From contig CP021225.1 of NCBI GenBank assembly GCA_003999685.1, positions 372,001-436,000 of the forward strand: DNA of 64,000 bases. Reading direction: 5' to 3'. The notes under the pieces were generated by a model. It saw only the letters and a list, made by a program, of their open reading frames with translations, did not search any database and was not told the origin of the DNA. This stretch comes from Taiwanofungus camphoratus (lineage: Eukaryota; Basidiomycota; Agaricomycetes; Polyporales; Taiwanofungaceae). The translations under genes were made by a program, and so were the position numbers. Positions 26,880-38,984 of this stretch are shown here, piece after piece (the first letter of the stretch is position 1; every line of letters begins with the position of its first letter).

Positions 26880-26938
26880 TCTGGAGGGGAGAAAACGTCG
26901 CTGTGCCAACGTTACCATCTTACACACGTACGTTCCAA

Positions 26939-26945
26939 ATATATA
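26939..26945 (-). promoter_or_regulatory. TATA box of the sedolisin gene
   Basis: The minus strand reads TATATAT about 60 bases before the ATG at 26879, which supports that start. Confidence 0.5.
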
Positions 26946-28440
26946 TGGAGGCCCATATGGCCCATTGGGGATAATAATGTATACCCGCGGATGTCGACAT
27001 ACGACATCTGATGTTGACTTGTCAGGGACAGCTGCTGTCGGCGGGTAGCCCGAGTCCTATGCTGCCCCTTAGTGATCGTGAGAGTTGTACGGGATCGTCA
27101 AAGTACATTTTGCTTCCATTATTAGGATCATTGCGATAAGCAGGTACCAGGAGATCCTGCAAACACGTCAGGTTGCATACTTCAATCAGTTTCAAGATCG
27201 TGCATAGAATACAAGTCAGCTGGGAGCGACGGTGTGTGGTCCCAGTCTTGACATGTACAGTCTTGAAAGGTTTTCGGCAGTCATTGCCCGCGTGCACTTA
27301 TTACCGTATGATCGACCGCGCGCTGACGGCACTTGACGTCTGACTCGACTTCAAGTTGAAACTCTACAGTAAGTATGTAACTTTGAGCGAGGTGAAGTAT
27401 ATCGTACTACTCGAGTGAATCTAAGGATGCTTCAAGACCTCAGGACCAGCTCACCTACATAGCTATCAGGCTTCAACCCTCAAGTTTACATGAGACGCTC
27501 TGATTGTCAGGCGCCTGGTCACCGTTTCCGTATGTTCAACCTCTATTATGCATGCTCAAAATTTCTCAGGCTTGTGGCAGTTTTTGTAAATATGGTTGCC
27601 CCTTTCGCAATAGTCGCAGAAAGTCAGCTCACGATTGGCTGCCATCCTCCGAGCCCCTACAACCCCAGTACACAGTTAGTGGCATTGTCATTCATTGTTC
27701 TTTGAATGGAATGTGGTTCTCAAGGAACGGGTGATCGTATATGCAACTTCATAACATACACATTTTTCTGAATTGAGACGTGTTCTGCTCGGGGGGGGGG
27801 GGGGGTCCTTTACATCTCCTTGTTCTCCAATTGGTAGTATGGACCCGTAGCTTGACCATGCGATCTGTCCTAGTTGTATACTTTGCCCCTGAAGTGCGGC
27901 AAATTGATCAGAAAGACACGAGAAGGCACCCGAATAAAGAGCGAATGATCGTCCGTGTCAGCGTTAAATCGTGTCCCGAAACTGACCACCCTTGCAGCCA
28001 ACTAGTCCCTATTAAGAATAGAGAAATAGGAGTGACGCGGCATTTGATACCTCAGAATACCTGATCATTTGAGAATCCGGTCGGGCAACCTTTGTGCGCT
28101 TGTACTATGGTAGGTTTGAAAGTCGAATTGCGTTGAGAGTAAGAGCCTTGAACATTGCTTCGTTAGTCCCTATTTGCTCAATTTTCAAAGACATAGATAG
28201 ATGAGGGGACAGGTCGATAGTACTGGACTGTGGGCTGTCATTGTTTGTGTTTCGAAATTTCACACACATCCCTGAACGTACATACAACCGCTCGCTACCA
28301 GGTAGCGTGCGAGGCACTCCAGATTCGACATCTGAAACAATGGACATCAGACCAGTAAAAGTACTAGTGACATACCATCCGAGCGTGTGGAGTGGCAAAC
28401 GAAGCACGACCAATGATGCGCTGCAAATTTCGCCAACTCC
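26946..28440. other. intergenic stretch with a G15 homopolymer
   Basis: About 1.5 kb lies between the sedolisin promoter and the nucleoporin stop codon. It shows no credible coding frame. A run of 15 G begins at 27791. Confidence 0.5.
27791..27805 (+). repeat. poly(G) homopolymer
   Basis: Fifteen consecutive G on the plus strand. Its length may be affected by sequencing. Confidence 0.9.
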
Positions 28441-30235
28441 TCACTTCGAGCTCAAGCTCTCCAATCCAAAATCTCCGCCGCCCCCACGATCGAGTTCATT
28501 GAATGGATCGCGCATGCTGCCCGTCTTTGCACGCCACAGTTGCGTGTACAGGGCTTTGATCTTTTGCAGCTCCGCATCGAGTGCGGCGGTCTTGCTGGCA
28601 AGTGCTACAAAGGTGGTATGTTGTGCTTCCAGAGTCGAAGATATCGCTGGCGATGCGGAGGCACGGAAGTCAGGCATTGTGTGGTGGAAGGGGTGATTAT
28701 GAAGAGAGAACGTACCTTGCGGGGTATATTGGCTTTGAGTCGCTGCGGAAGATAGCTTACGCTCAATTTGCTACACCAACACACGCGTCAATCACAAGAG
28801 AGATGCTTGCTTGAGGCGCGCTTACCTCAATTGTGGTCTTATACCACCTTAGCCGCGCGCGCATCTGCTCCGTCACTCGGGCAAAGAACCTAGGTCGATC
28901 AAAAACCCCATTAGTGTAAGCTCAAGACACGGTACAAGAGAGGATAAGTACTCAAGAGGGAAATTTGCATGATTCTTCAGGTAGACGCCGCCTTGCTGCG
29001 GATTCCGGAATCCGTCCACGATGCGAGTTGCGATGATCGTGTCCTGAACCGTCTGGTCTGCTTTAGACTTCAAATCCCGCGTATGATGCACATCAGATTG
29101 GAGGGTTGTAATAGCGTTCACGAGGTCCTGTACCCGAGTGAGTACGATTCACGGGTGGAGCATGCACCAGTCAAGCAGTAGAATTCGCGCTTACTTTATG
29201 TACGGTTCGGACACCCTCTTGACCCTTAATGGCCTCTTCACCTAATTTGCGTTGCTTCAAGTCGTTGCTGATCTGTACACGTCCTTGAATAAAGGTGCTG
29301 GGAAACAATGAGAATGCATATAACAGATGCAAAAACACAACACTGCCTACTCAATGTTTTCAAATGTCTTCTTGATCCCGTCAGGCAAGTCGTTGAACTT
29401 GGTTGACTTTGTAAAAGGTGGAGGTCCAACAGACTGGGTCGGTAAGGATCTAGTATGCAGAAAGGCATCTCAGACAGCTAGTCCCAGTAGCTTTCCAGTA
29501 ACCCAGACCCAAAAGAATGTATTTTGGTTTGATGAATGAGCAACTCACTGTTGCTGCGACGGCTGGTTACCAAAAATTGACCCAGTGGACGCCCCAAACG
29601 TGCTAGCAGGCTGAGTTGGTTGCGCTTGAAGTGGATTTGATGAGCCCCATCCTCCGAAACCAGTTGACTGGCCCGGCGTCGCACCGATATTTGTGCTTGT
29701 TCCTAGTGAACCTCCGAACCCACTCTGCTGCTGACCAGGCTGATTCGACTGTTGGTTCTGTGTTCCGAAGATGGATGACCCAAGAGTGCTCTGCTGCTGG
29801 GTATTTGCTGCAGGTTGACCAAAGAAGCCTGCGGTAGGCGGTTTTTGCTGTGTGTTTGCCTGCCCGAACAAGCTGGTGGACGCGTTTTGTTGCGGTTGTT
29901 GAGGTTGGCCGAACCCGCCCCCAAACAAAGACGAGCCTTGGGCTGGCTGCTGCTGCTGATTTTGACCCAACGATGTCCCGAACAATGAGCTCCCTTGAGG
30001 AGCCCCCTGGTTCTGTGGTTGCGTGCCGAAACTTCCAAAAGATGTTGTGGAAGGCTGTGACGTTCCACCGAATAAAGAGCCTTGTGGATTGGCAGCACTC
30101 TGTCCAAATAATGATGTTCCCGTCTGGTTGGACGGCTTAATCCCAAAAGCTGATGAACTTTGTGCGTAACGGTTTGTTAAAGGAACTCTGTATGTTATAG
30201 CTCTCATTCTGGATTCACCTGTTTGCGAATGCCAT
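28441..30235 (-). CDS. NUP57: FG-repeat nucleoporin of the Nup57/Nup54 type
   Basis: This is a central-channel subunit of the nuclear pore, partnered in other fungi by Nsp1 and Nup49. The first exon is only 17 bases (30219-30235, MAFAN plus two bases). It joins 30157 to give MAFANSSSAFGIKPSN. Some 220 residues of FG/GLFG-type repeats follow (SLFGQ, SLFGG, GGFGQ, GFFGQ) with Gln-rich spacers. The C-terminal half is helical: FNDLPDGIKKTFENIE, KQRKLGEEAIKGQEGVRTVH, GVYLKNHANFPLEFFARVTEQ, and ISSTLEAQHTTFVALASKTAALD near the end. This matches the Nup54 alpha-helical domain. The stop is at 28441-28443. The acceptor of the first intron is AAAG, weaker than usual. A LINE sits 158 bases upstream of the ATG and may have displaced the promoter. 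Confidence 0.88.
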
Positions 30236-30377
30236 CACGAAAGATCGATGACTTGACCCGTTTGATTTCAATCCAAAATGCTCCGCAAGTCACCGTACAA
30301 TATTTTCGGATAGGCAAGAGTCGAATACGAGACTTCGATTACTGAGAACAAACCTGATGAGAGCAGCAAGTGAGTAT

Positions 30378-30392
30378 AACAGAGGTGGTCGC
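30378..30392 (+). repeat. 5' target-site duplication of the LINE
   Basis: The 15-base word AACAGAGGTGGTCGC occurs here and again at 35723-35737, flanking the retrotransposon exactly. Confidence 0.9.
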
Positions 30393-33300
30393 GCCGCTTC
30401 TTGAACCAGTACCACCACCATCTAGATTTAGCGCCCGTGTCTGGCATGTCTAAATCCCATCGCTCCCTTCCCTATTCTCCCCATACTGGTGCCCTTCTAG
30501 CCGCTGTTGGTCCTAGGACTGATAGTGCACCCACCTCGTCGAGTGCGATGTCGGTGCATGGCGGCTGCCCTGCTCATCGCACTCAAGCTGACTCGGACCA
30601 CCCGAGATCTCGTCCTTTGGACACACCTTTGAACTCACCCTATCATGGGGAGAGTTCCACTTCGAGTTCCTCTCTTTCGAGAGGTCCTCTCTTTGAATCG
30701 TCGGCCATAGTGCCAAACGATTCACAAAGGATTCGTAGGCCCTCTCCCTCTGAGGGAGGGGGTAACGAATACAATGGTACTGAAGGCAGCCTTGCTGTCT
30801 CCATGCCCCTTGCCCACGCTGGAAGTGCACGGCACTCCAGTTCGGGACTCGAGCCAATAAACCCGTATGGGCTTAATGAGTCAGTGTGTGAACCGGAAAT
30901 TTCCGACGGTGCTTCGGCCCCACCGTTTGGAACTCCGCCGGAGTCACAAAATAATGAACGGTCCGATTCTCCCATGGAGGTGGAAGCGGACCCCTCCTGT
31001 ACGCCCAGCCCTATGGCTGATGGCGACAATCTGAGAGGCGAACCTACTAGGCTCGCACTCACATGCATAAGCGCAAATGTCCAGAAATCTGCGGAGAATA
31101 CGGGCATTTTGCTTGAGAGACATAGGGACGCCGATATTATCTGCGTCCAGGAGATATTCTGGGGCCGCATCAAGGATGTGGCCTCAGCTAAGTCACGAGA
31201 CGGGGAAGCGTATGAGAATACGTCTGCCCATGCCTCGTTCAAGTGCCTCGGGGCATCGAAAGATTCCCGGGTTGCAATCTATGTCAACAAGCGGTGGGCC
31301 GCGGCCTCCCCGCAAGTTGTCACCCACAGCGTCTCCCATAAGGACTGCCTTATGGTAGCGCTTAAGCTTCCGTCCGGGGACTTTAATGTCCTGAACGTGT
31401 ACAACGACAGCACCACCTTTGATGCTGTCCGATATTTGGAAACACGTGTACACGCGCTTCCACCCATTGCGTGTATGTGCGGAGATTTCAATCTCCGCCA
31501 CCCATTGTGGGATGCACGAGCTGCGGGATCTCGGGTGCGGCCTCCGCATTACGCCGATTCCAATCGCCTCATTGAGTTAGCCCAGGCCGAACTTGATCTG
31601 GTCTTGATGAACGCCACGGACGGTCCAGTCACGTGGCGTTCCCACAATATCGCTCTCACACCTGGAGTCATTGACTTGGTGTGGATCGACCCAGCGTACT
31701 ATGAAGGCCAAGACCTTCATGTACTCATGTCACATCGCCATAACAGCGACCACGCGGTCCTGCGGTGGGAGATGCCGATTGAGGTTGAGCCAGAACCGGT
31801 GAGGGGGATTCCTCGCACTGGCGACGCGGCCCAACAATTTGTGACGGCAACGGCGAAACTGTTCGTCGATTACCCTACACATTTCAGCAGCGCCCAAGGC
31901 GTTGAACGAATGGGGGATCGCCTAGAGCGAGACCTTCAACGACTCTGGATGGAGTTTTCAACAGTAAAACGTCCATCCAAACGTGCAAAGTCGTGGTGGG
32001 ATGCTGCATGCTCCCGCGCGGCCACTAAGTTAGCGAACACCCAACACCGCCTTAGTGCGGCGTCTGGGCAGTATCGTTACACACGTCATCAGTTGGGACC
32101 TGGCGCTCAGGCCACTGCAGATGCATACAATGTTGCCGCTGAACTCCGGTCCGAACGGCACAAACAACGTGCAATACTTCGCCGTGCCACGAAGCGGGCG
32201 AAGCGCGCACACTTTGATCGGATCATGGATGAATCCAGTCCCCAATCGATCTCGGACTTTGTCGCCTGGACGAAGCCGAGACGACAAGAGGCCACTATTC
32301 AGCTGCGACAAGCTGATGGTGCGCCAGTTCAAAGTGCGGCTGACCTCAGCCGCGCTTTCCAAGCTCAGTTCACACCTGCCAACCCACGGCCGGTGGATCT
32401 GTCATTTGTAGATGAAATTCCTCAAAGGGAGGAGTTGACTCTACCAGACATTAGTGAGAATGAGATTCGTGAGAATCTCAAATCCACTAGCAATACGTCC
32501 GCACCCGGTCCCGATCACGTGAACTGGATGTGGATTAAATGGATGGTGGACCGGATCGAGCGCTCCGAGGAGGGCATCGAGACCGATCTAGGTATACACG
32601 TGCGGCAATGGCTGCGCACGTACTATAACGCTTGCCTCGATTTCGAGGTTTATCCGAGCGTCTTTAAGCGGTCTGTTACGGTGGTGTTACCCAAACCGAA
32701 CAAACCAGATTATACGCTAGCGAAGGCCTACAGGCCTATCTGCTTGCTGAACTGCTTCGGCAAATTGTTCGAAAAGATCATTGCCAAGCGAATGCAGTGG
32801 GACGCCCAAAAGTGGGGAATCCTACACCCATGTCAGTTCGGTGGGGCTATGCAGCATAGCACCACTGACGCTGGCATTCAACTTGTGCACAATGTCAAAG
32901 AGGCATGGGCGCGCAACCTTATCCCATCGGTGCTATTGCTCGATGTGTCCCAATTCTACCCGTCCATCAATCATGATGCGCTGGTAGGAATCATGCGAAA
33001 GCAGGGCTTCAATAGTAAGCTCTGCAATTTCATGGCAAATTACTTGATCGGGCGTAAAACCCGATTCTTGTTTAACGGCAACCTGACCGATCCATCCGAC
33101 TTTGATGTCGGAGTCGGTCAGGGTTCTAGCTTATCCCCGATTTTATCTGGGGTTTACATTGCACCGGTCATACACAAGTGGGCGCCAGTCCATTTGGTAA
33201 AACCGGGCCGAACCGGGACTCAGTTCTATGTGGACGACGGTCTCATCATGGCAGCTTCGCCGAAGGCTGTTGATGACAGCCCACAAGCCCTTATTCTGAA

Positions 33301-35723
33301 GAACAACGCCATTTTGGCGGATGTCTTTCATAATCTCGTAGGCGACCTGAACCGTTTAGGTTTAGGCGTTGAAGGAGACAAGCTGGAGTTGATGCACTTC
33401 TGGAAGCGCCAGAAGGGGTATTCGACTTCTCGACCTCTTGGTCCGGATCTAACCATCTGAACCGACGGACATGACGTCACTTTGCGAGCAAAGGACACGA
33501 TGCGCTATCTTGGGTTCTTTTTAGACCCCAAGCTTAGCTTCCATGCACACGTGCGGTTCTACGCCAATAAGGCGGCCAGCACGTGCAATGCACTCCGCAT
33601 GCTCGGTAACTCGGCACGCGGATTCCATCCCATCAACAAACGACGGCTCTATATAGCGCACGTCGTTCCGCTGATGCTATACGGCGCCCAACTGTGGTGG
33701 AACCCACAGTGGAAGGGCCTCAAATGGGCTGCAAAAGAATTGCAGACCGCTCAGTCGAGGGCAGCTCGGTGGATCACCGGCTGCTTTAAGACCACACCGA
33801 TCGGGGCGATGGAAATGTTGGGTGGGTTGGTCCCCATCCGCATCCAGGTCGACCGGTACATGGAAAAAGCTGCACTTAGAGCGCGGCGAGTTCATGAAGG
33901 GCACCCAATGAGGGCCGCTCTTCCACCATATTGGGCGACCAACGTCACCAACATCACTGCGCCATGGCCGCTTAATTCGCGACGTGGCAAAAAACAGGCT
34001 GTCACCCCCATGACGTTCATAGATCGCATCGGGAGGCAGTCATCAGAAGACTTTGCACCACTCCACCCGGAGGCGCGGCCCGGCGATCGGGTCGTGGATC
34101 GGTACATTGATCGCTTCGAGCGGGTGTTTTTGGACGGAAAAGGTCCAAACAAAAACTCTCCTGAATTCGCCGACTGGTTGGAGTACACCTGGTGGCCGGA
34201 ATTCCGGCGCCAGTTGGCCCAGCCAGAAGGGCGAATGTTATTCACTGATGGGTCGTATAAGAATGCACCCACAGTAAGATCTGGTAGCGCATGGCTCGTC
34301 ATTGACGGGGAAGATCACGTTGCCCATGGAAGATTCGGGGCCGGTAAGGTCCAGAGCTTCGATGCGGAGATGCTGGCATTGGCGCGCGGGCTGCGAGAAG
34401 CGGTCCGTGATGTCCCTGCCCACATCACCACCCTCACGGTCTGTTCCGATAACCAATCGGCACTTGACCGAATCTTTAAGCCGGAAGTCGGGCCGTCGCA
34501 AATGGCGGCGGTCATGGCCTCTCAACACGTACGAGCGTTCCTTGATGCAGATGAACGCCGACGCATCGTCCTTTTATGGGTTCCATCCCATAAAGGCATT
34601 TTCCAGAACGAGTTCGTTGATGAACTCGCGAAGAAAGCATTGGATGATCCCCAACCGGAATTCATCTCACAATCCATGGCCCTTGCACGCGTAAAGGCAA
34701 GGGTCAAAAAGCGCTGGGGGACACAAGTCGATAACCCCAGTTATCGCGGCCGACGGTTATGGAAAGTAACCGAGGACGCCTTACCGCTGCACGGGACTAC
34801 GGCCAAGGGCACGTGGGTCTTGAAGGCAGCTGGCAAGTCCAACAAGGAGGTAGCACGCGTATGTCGCGTGCTTACCAACCATTTCCCTGGCGGTGAATAC
34901 CGTTCTCGGTTCAATATCCCTGGCCCTCACCTCTGCCTATGTGGAGCGGAGGAAACTAGGGAACATGTTCTCTTCGACTGTCCGTTTTGGATCAGGACGA
35001 AGCGCCAACAGGGTCCTCGTGATCCGCTTCTGATGGGGCCCCTTGAACAAAAGGGATGGACCCCGGATGACATTATGGAGTTCCTTCGGCTCAACCCGAT
35101 GGTCTCCACCTTTGACTGGGCAGAGATTCTGGCAGAATCTCTGCTTGAAGCTGAAGCTGCACGCACGAGAACATTCACTCGTGCCCGTCTTATGTGCCAC
35201 ACTGTCGGAAGACAAGCGGCCTGGCAACGGTTCCACACGGACCGACATTTAGATCCCGGTATGACCAACACCCTGGGTGGGAAATACCGAGATTTCTGCG
35301 AGTGGTACGACGCCGAGGCAAAGGCGTTCGAAATGTACCATAACTGGATAGACGAGGGGATAGCGGAACCCAGTATCCGCGACGACCCTCCCGTCTAACC
35401 AACAGACAACTGAGGCCCGAAACCTGTAGGGCTAGACTTAGTTCCTTAAGTGTTTTGTTGACGGAACGGGGTACCGAGCCGAGCAAAACACACAGAGCGT
35501 GAAAAACGGGTCGGGGTCGGGTATGGCGTCATATGGCGACTGTACTCTTCCTGTCAGGCTTTGTTGGATTACATGCCCACGCCACATAACGAGGCCACCG
35601 AAAACTGTAGGTGGGCCGCTCATGCGGGCGCGGATGCCCACTTACTATCATTATAACTCTACATGTACCTACGTCGTATGGAGTATAAACCCGAGGAATT
35701 TAAAAAAAAAAAAAAAAAAAAAA
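30393..35723 (+). mobile_element. non-LTR retrotransposon (LINE, Tad-like domain order)
   Basis: A 5.3 kb insertion is bounded by a 15-base direct repeat and ends in about 23 A. It carries an apurinic-type endonuclease, a reverse transcriptase and an RNase H in one frame. No separate upstream ORF1 (gag-like) is present: the coding frame begins within about 55 bases of the 5' junction, so the copy is either 5'-truncated or from a one-frame lineage. The 3' untranslated part is 35399-35700. The clean duplication and intact tail point to a fairly recent insertion. Confidence 0.9.
30446..35398 (+). pseudogene. LINE ORF2: endonuclease, reverse transcriptase, RNase H, interrupted by one in-frame TGA
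   Basis: The first in-frame ATG is at 30446. About 190 Ser/Pro-rich residues precede an exonuclease-endonuclease-phosphatase domain: LTCISANVQKSAENTG, IICVQEIFW with the catalytic Glu, CMCGDFNLRHPLWD, and NSDHAVLRW. The reverse transcriptase follows with YRPICLLNCFGKLFEKI, LLLDVSQFYPSIN (motif A Asp), VGQGSSLSPILSG and FYVDD at 33224-33238. A single TGA at 33458-33460 stops translation just after the polymerase core. The same frame then runs on to 35398 through the thumb (MRYLGFFLDPKLSF) and an RNase H domain with LFTDGSYKNAP, SFDAEMLAL, CSDNQSALD and WVPSHKGIFQNEFVDELA. A C-terminal cysteine-histidine knuckle is CLCGAEETREHVLFDC. Without stop readthrough the copy would lack RNase H. Confidence 0.9.
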
Positions 35724-35737
35724 ACAGAGGTGGTCGC
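35723..35737 (+). repeat. 3' target-site duplication of the LINE
   Basis: This is the second copy of the 15-base word found at 30378-30392, directly after the poly(A) tract that starts at 35702. The first A may belong to either the tail or the duplication. Confidence 0.9.
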
Positions 35738-35836
35738 CACAGCTCGACTTTGGCGGATTCTCCGAGGGGTTGGGGTTGAAGTTTACATAAAAGGGTTATG
35801 TTCCGCGCCACTCCGCCAGTATGTTCGAACTTATGC

Positions 35837-37149
35837 TCACTCTGAGTAAGTGTGCAAGAGAAGACAAACACGAGTGAGTTCAACAGGAACACTTCTTCTC
35901 TTCTCTCTCGGATTACATTCAGAAGATTCGCAAAATCTTCGCCGCCGATGTCCTTGCCGTTGCAGCTTGGAAATCTCCTCCCTGAGCCTTTCCCGCTCTA
36001 CCTCTGACTCTTTAGCATTCTGCTGCAGCATTGCCTCCAAACGTTTAACTTGTGCTTGACGCTCGGCTCTTTCTGCTTCCGCCGCTCCCAGAGCGTTCAT
36101 CACCTCCTGTATCCTCTCGTCTGCGCGTTTCTTCTCCTCTGCATACTCGGCCGACAGTCGATCCCTGTCGTTCTCGATCTTCTTGACGTTCGACTCCAAA
36201 TCATTGCGCACGTGCTGCAGCTCTTTCTGTGTCTGGGGATCCTTGGCCGCCATCGTTTTTTGCATCTCTTCCTGTACTTGATGCAGCTCCTCGCGATGTT
36301 TCTTTGCCAGCTCCGCTAGTTCACGTCCAAGCTCCTCTCCAGCAGCTGTCTGCGATATGTCCTTGTTTTCATCGACCAGTTCCCGCTGAATGCGCAACGC
36401 CTTTGGATGATTATTAATGAGCTGTTCCAAGATGACTAAGGCAGATTGATATGTGTTATTATGACGCATCATCTGTGCGCCTTTCTCGAGGACGCGCTTG
36501 AACAGGATATCATCTGTGACCAATTCGCGCTCTCGGGCAAGACCTCTTTCTTCACTGACCTCTCCCCACATATTCGTGACAATAGCGACGTTCTTGAGAG
36601 TTTCATCCCCGCACAGTTTCTTAAACATGGAGAAGTTTCGCCTGGAAATTCCAGTCATTCGGAAGTCTGAGATGCGATGCATATAGATGACTCCGCTGAT
36701 TTTCCGCTTGTTCTCGTAACTAAAATACAATTTGGAGGGAAAATAGATGGTCAGTCTTGCACAGCTGTGTCGTGTTACTGGGGCTGACGTTGTAGATAAA
36801 AAAACCGCAATATCCTTGAGGATGTCTGTGTCTGAGCGTGTGGTGTCGTCGAATCCTGGCGTATCGATCAATGTGACCGTCCTCTCGGACATCTCAAATG
36901 TCGCCGAGATTTCAACTGCGCTTGTACATGATTTCAAACCATTCCCGACCTTGAGATTGGAGCCGCTGACCAAGTTGATGAACTGTGCAATGGTCAGTCT
37001 ATCTCGAATGTTGATGAGCTACGATTAACGGTGGATTTTCCGGAGCCCGTCGCTCCCATGATGCTATGCGTCCTCGAGTCAATGTTGCTAAGGCTCGAGC
37101 CGAATTAGACGTACGCGATAGCGATTTCGTCATTCACGTAATCTTCCAT
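35837..37149 (-). CDS. AIG1/GIMAP-like GTPase, copy A
   Basis: This is a P-loop GTPase with a coiled-coil tail, 381 residues. Four exons keep frame: 37115-37149, 37030-37063, 36789-36982, 35837-36719. The G1 loop is IMGATGSGKST, alone in the 34-base second exon. G3 is LIDTPGFDDTTRSD. The block SGVIYMHRISDFRM followed by FKKLCGDETLKNVAIVTNMWGEV resembles the conserved box and G4 region of AIG1/GIMAP proteins, but the usual NKxD or TxKD is replaced by TNMW. After residue 230 it is a long charged coiled coil (REELHQVQEEMQKTMAAKD onward) ending in a polybasic HRRRRF stretch. The first intron is phase 2; the second, phase 0, has a weak donor (GTTAAT). A TATA box lies 73 bases upstream. Only 100 bases separate its stop codon from the LINE. 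Confidence 0.85.
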
Positions 37150-37221
37150 TTTGATGTGGATCCTAGCCGAAGGCTTAGACTTTGTATGCACAGTGCTCGA
37201 ATAGCACACCACTTTTACAAA

Positions 37222-37228
37222 TTATATA
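37222..37228 (-). promoter_or_regulatory. TATA box of GTPase copy A
   Basis: The minus strand reads TATATAA 73 bases before the ATG at 37149. The position matches those of other family members. Confidence 0.55.
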
Positions 37229-38984
37229 GTGGTGGGGAAGACATTCGGCGTCACATCTACACGAGATCCTGACGCTCGCCTACTTCTTCTGCCTGGAGGG
37301 AGTATGGCCACTAATTGATGTTCGGCTGGTGTATAAAGTTCTGACCCCGAACACTCTGTGTGTACCCCCTTGCGTGCGCTCTTCGATTATCACTTTCAAT
37401 TATCAAGCTTCCGTTTCGAGCTCCCAGCGCTGTGCGGAATGCATAATAATCCATGGCAGGCCTCCTGGATCGCACCATGCGCTACATCTAGAATGCATCC
37501 CTTCTTTTGCATGTTGTAAGTCTTCGCTATACATGATGGTGGTTGCGAACCCACAGTAGTTTCCGTGCATAAGGATATATGGAACCTCAAACTGGATCGG
37601 GAAATTACAATACGGATTATCGCCTGCTCTTGAGCGGTAACAATGCACTTCAGTTTTAGACGCTTTGGTCGGGAAGACCTGCTGTATCACCAGTATGATG
37701 AGGCCTGGGAGACATGCGGAAGGGCAGCTCAGAAGACTACCCAGTTTCATTCGAAGTGCGCCAGCCACTTATGCTTCCGGCCCAAGTACGAGGAAGGTGA
37801 GATAGTAAATTGGATTGATGTATATGTGCTATGTACATCGATCCTCGAGAAAACGGGCCTGGTGAGTGTGTTACACGAACCTCATATCGATCTCCCGTGC
37901 AGTTCTGTGTAACTATGGCAATGCCTCGACTGGTACCCAATATTTCGTTCCATGCATGGTGAGTCTCGACGTCGAAGTCCTCTGAAGCGAGGCAGCTACA
38001 GATTTGGTGCCCAGAATCCTGCCTAGTACGTTGGCGTTTGTGCCCATCCGTCAACTCTAGACAGGATCCGAATTGACGTCTGCAGCCTCACGGCGACATC
38101 GCATTCTGCTGAATCCATGTCTCCCTTCCTTTGCGATTTGTGTACGCTGAGTTCACCCACAGATATCCAAGATCTCGCTAACCCAAATAGGGGTTGGACT
38201 ATACTTTCGGCTTTGTCTTTTGATCGCCCAACACGGATGCCTACAATGCCAGATACGACACTTGTGCAACACGTCACAACGAGGTGAAAATGGCAGGTGT
38301 TGTCGGTATCAGATCGAGGTGCGTAGATCGGTCTCTTTTCTGTATGTATTACGAAGACTCGACATCCCTTCATCGATGTGGTGTGTTCTCGTAACGCCGG
38401 TAGTGCAGGCCTCTGATTGTTGGGCGCCTTCTCTTCTGCTCACGGAGTGATGGCCGCTATTAGAAAGACTCAATGTACTAGACCATTCATCTTAGCCAAG
38501 CTTCTTCATAACGAAGTAGTATCAACGCCGAGACTCTCCGGGCACGGCTGGGGCGAGGCTCTGACCACCAACAACCTTGGCCGATATCTTGCTATGATTG
38601 CCGTGTTCTCACTTGGACAGCTCTGCGACTCGTACCCCTGCGTGTATTTCATTTATACGGGGAAAGTGCGAATTCGACAGCTTAGCCTGGAGGCTCAGCC
38701 TCTTTTAGGGTACTTGAAATCAACATGTAAACCTCGTTGGAGCCACGTTATCCACCAACACTTCTTAGATATGTGATTGAAGTCGAGAGTTCGCGGTCAA
38801 TAAAGGCTCCTTGGACTTCAGCGACAGTTTGACGCCGACTTTTGATCATTCGACGGTTCAGATCCGTGCATCTGCTCCAGTTCTGACGGTAGAGTTGTCT
38901 CTAGGTACTCGACACATTTACAAGGGGTATGTCGTGTCTCGATTTGTCTCAAAGATCAATGAAAGCTGATATACACCTTAAAGG
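37229..38984. other. 1.8 kb divergent intergenic stretch
   Basis: It separates GTPase copy A (-) from the small two-segment gene (+). Frames are short and mixed (for example 37643-37912) and none shows a motif. Confidence 0.4.

Noticed and set aside
28241-28696. A 151-codon plus-strand frame over the nucleoporin 3' end
   Set aside because: It overlaps the real minus-strand exon and has no motif.
30643-31242. A 199-codon minus-strand frame inside the LINE
   Set aside because: It lies opposite the endonuclease frame and shows no family feature.
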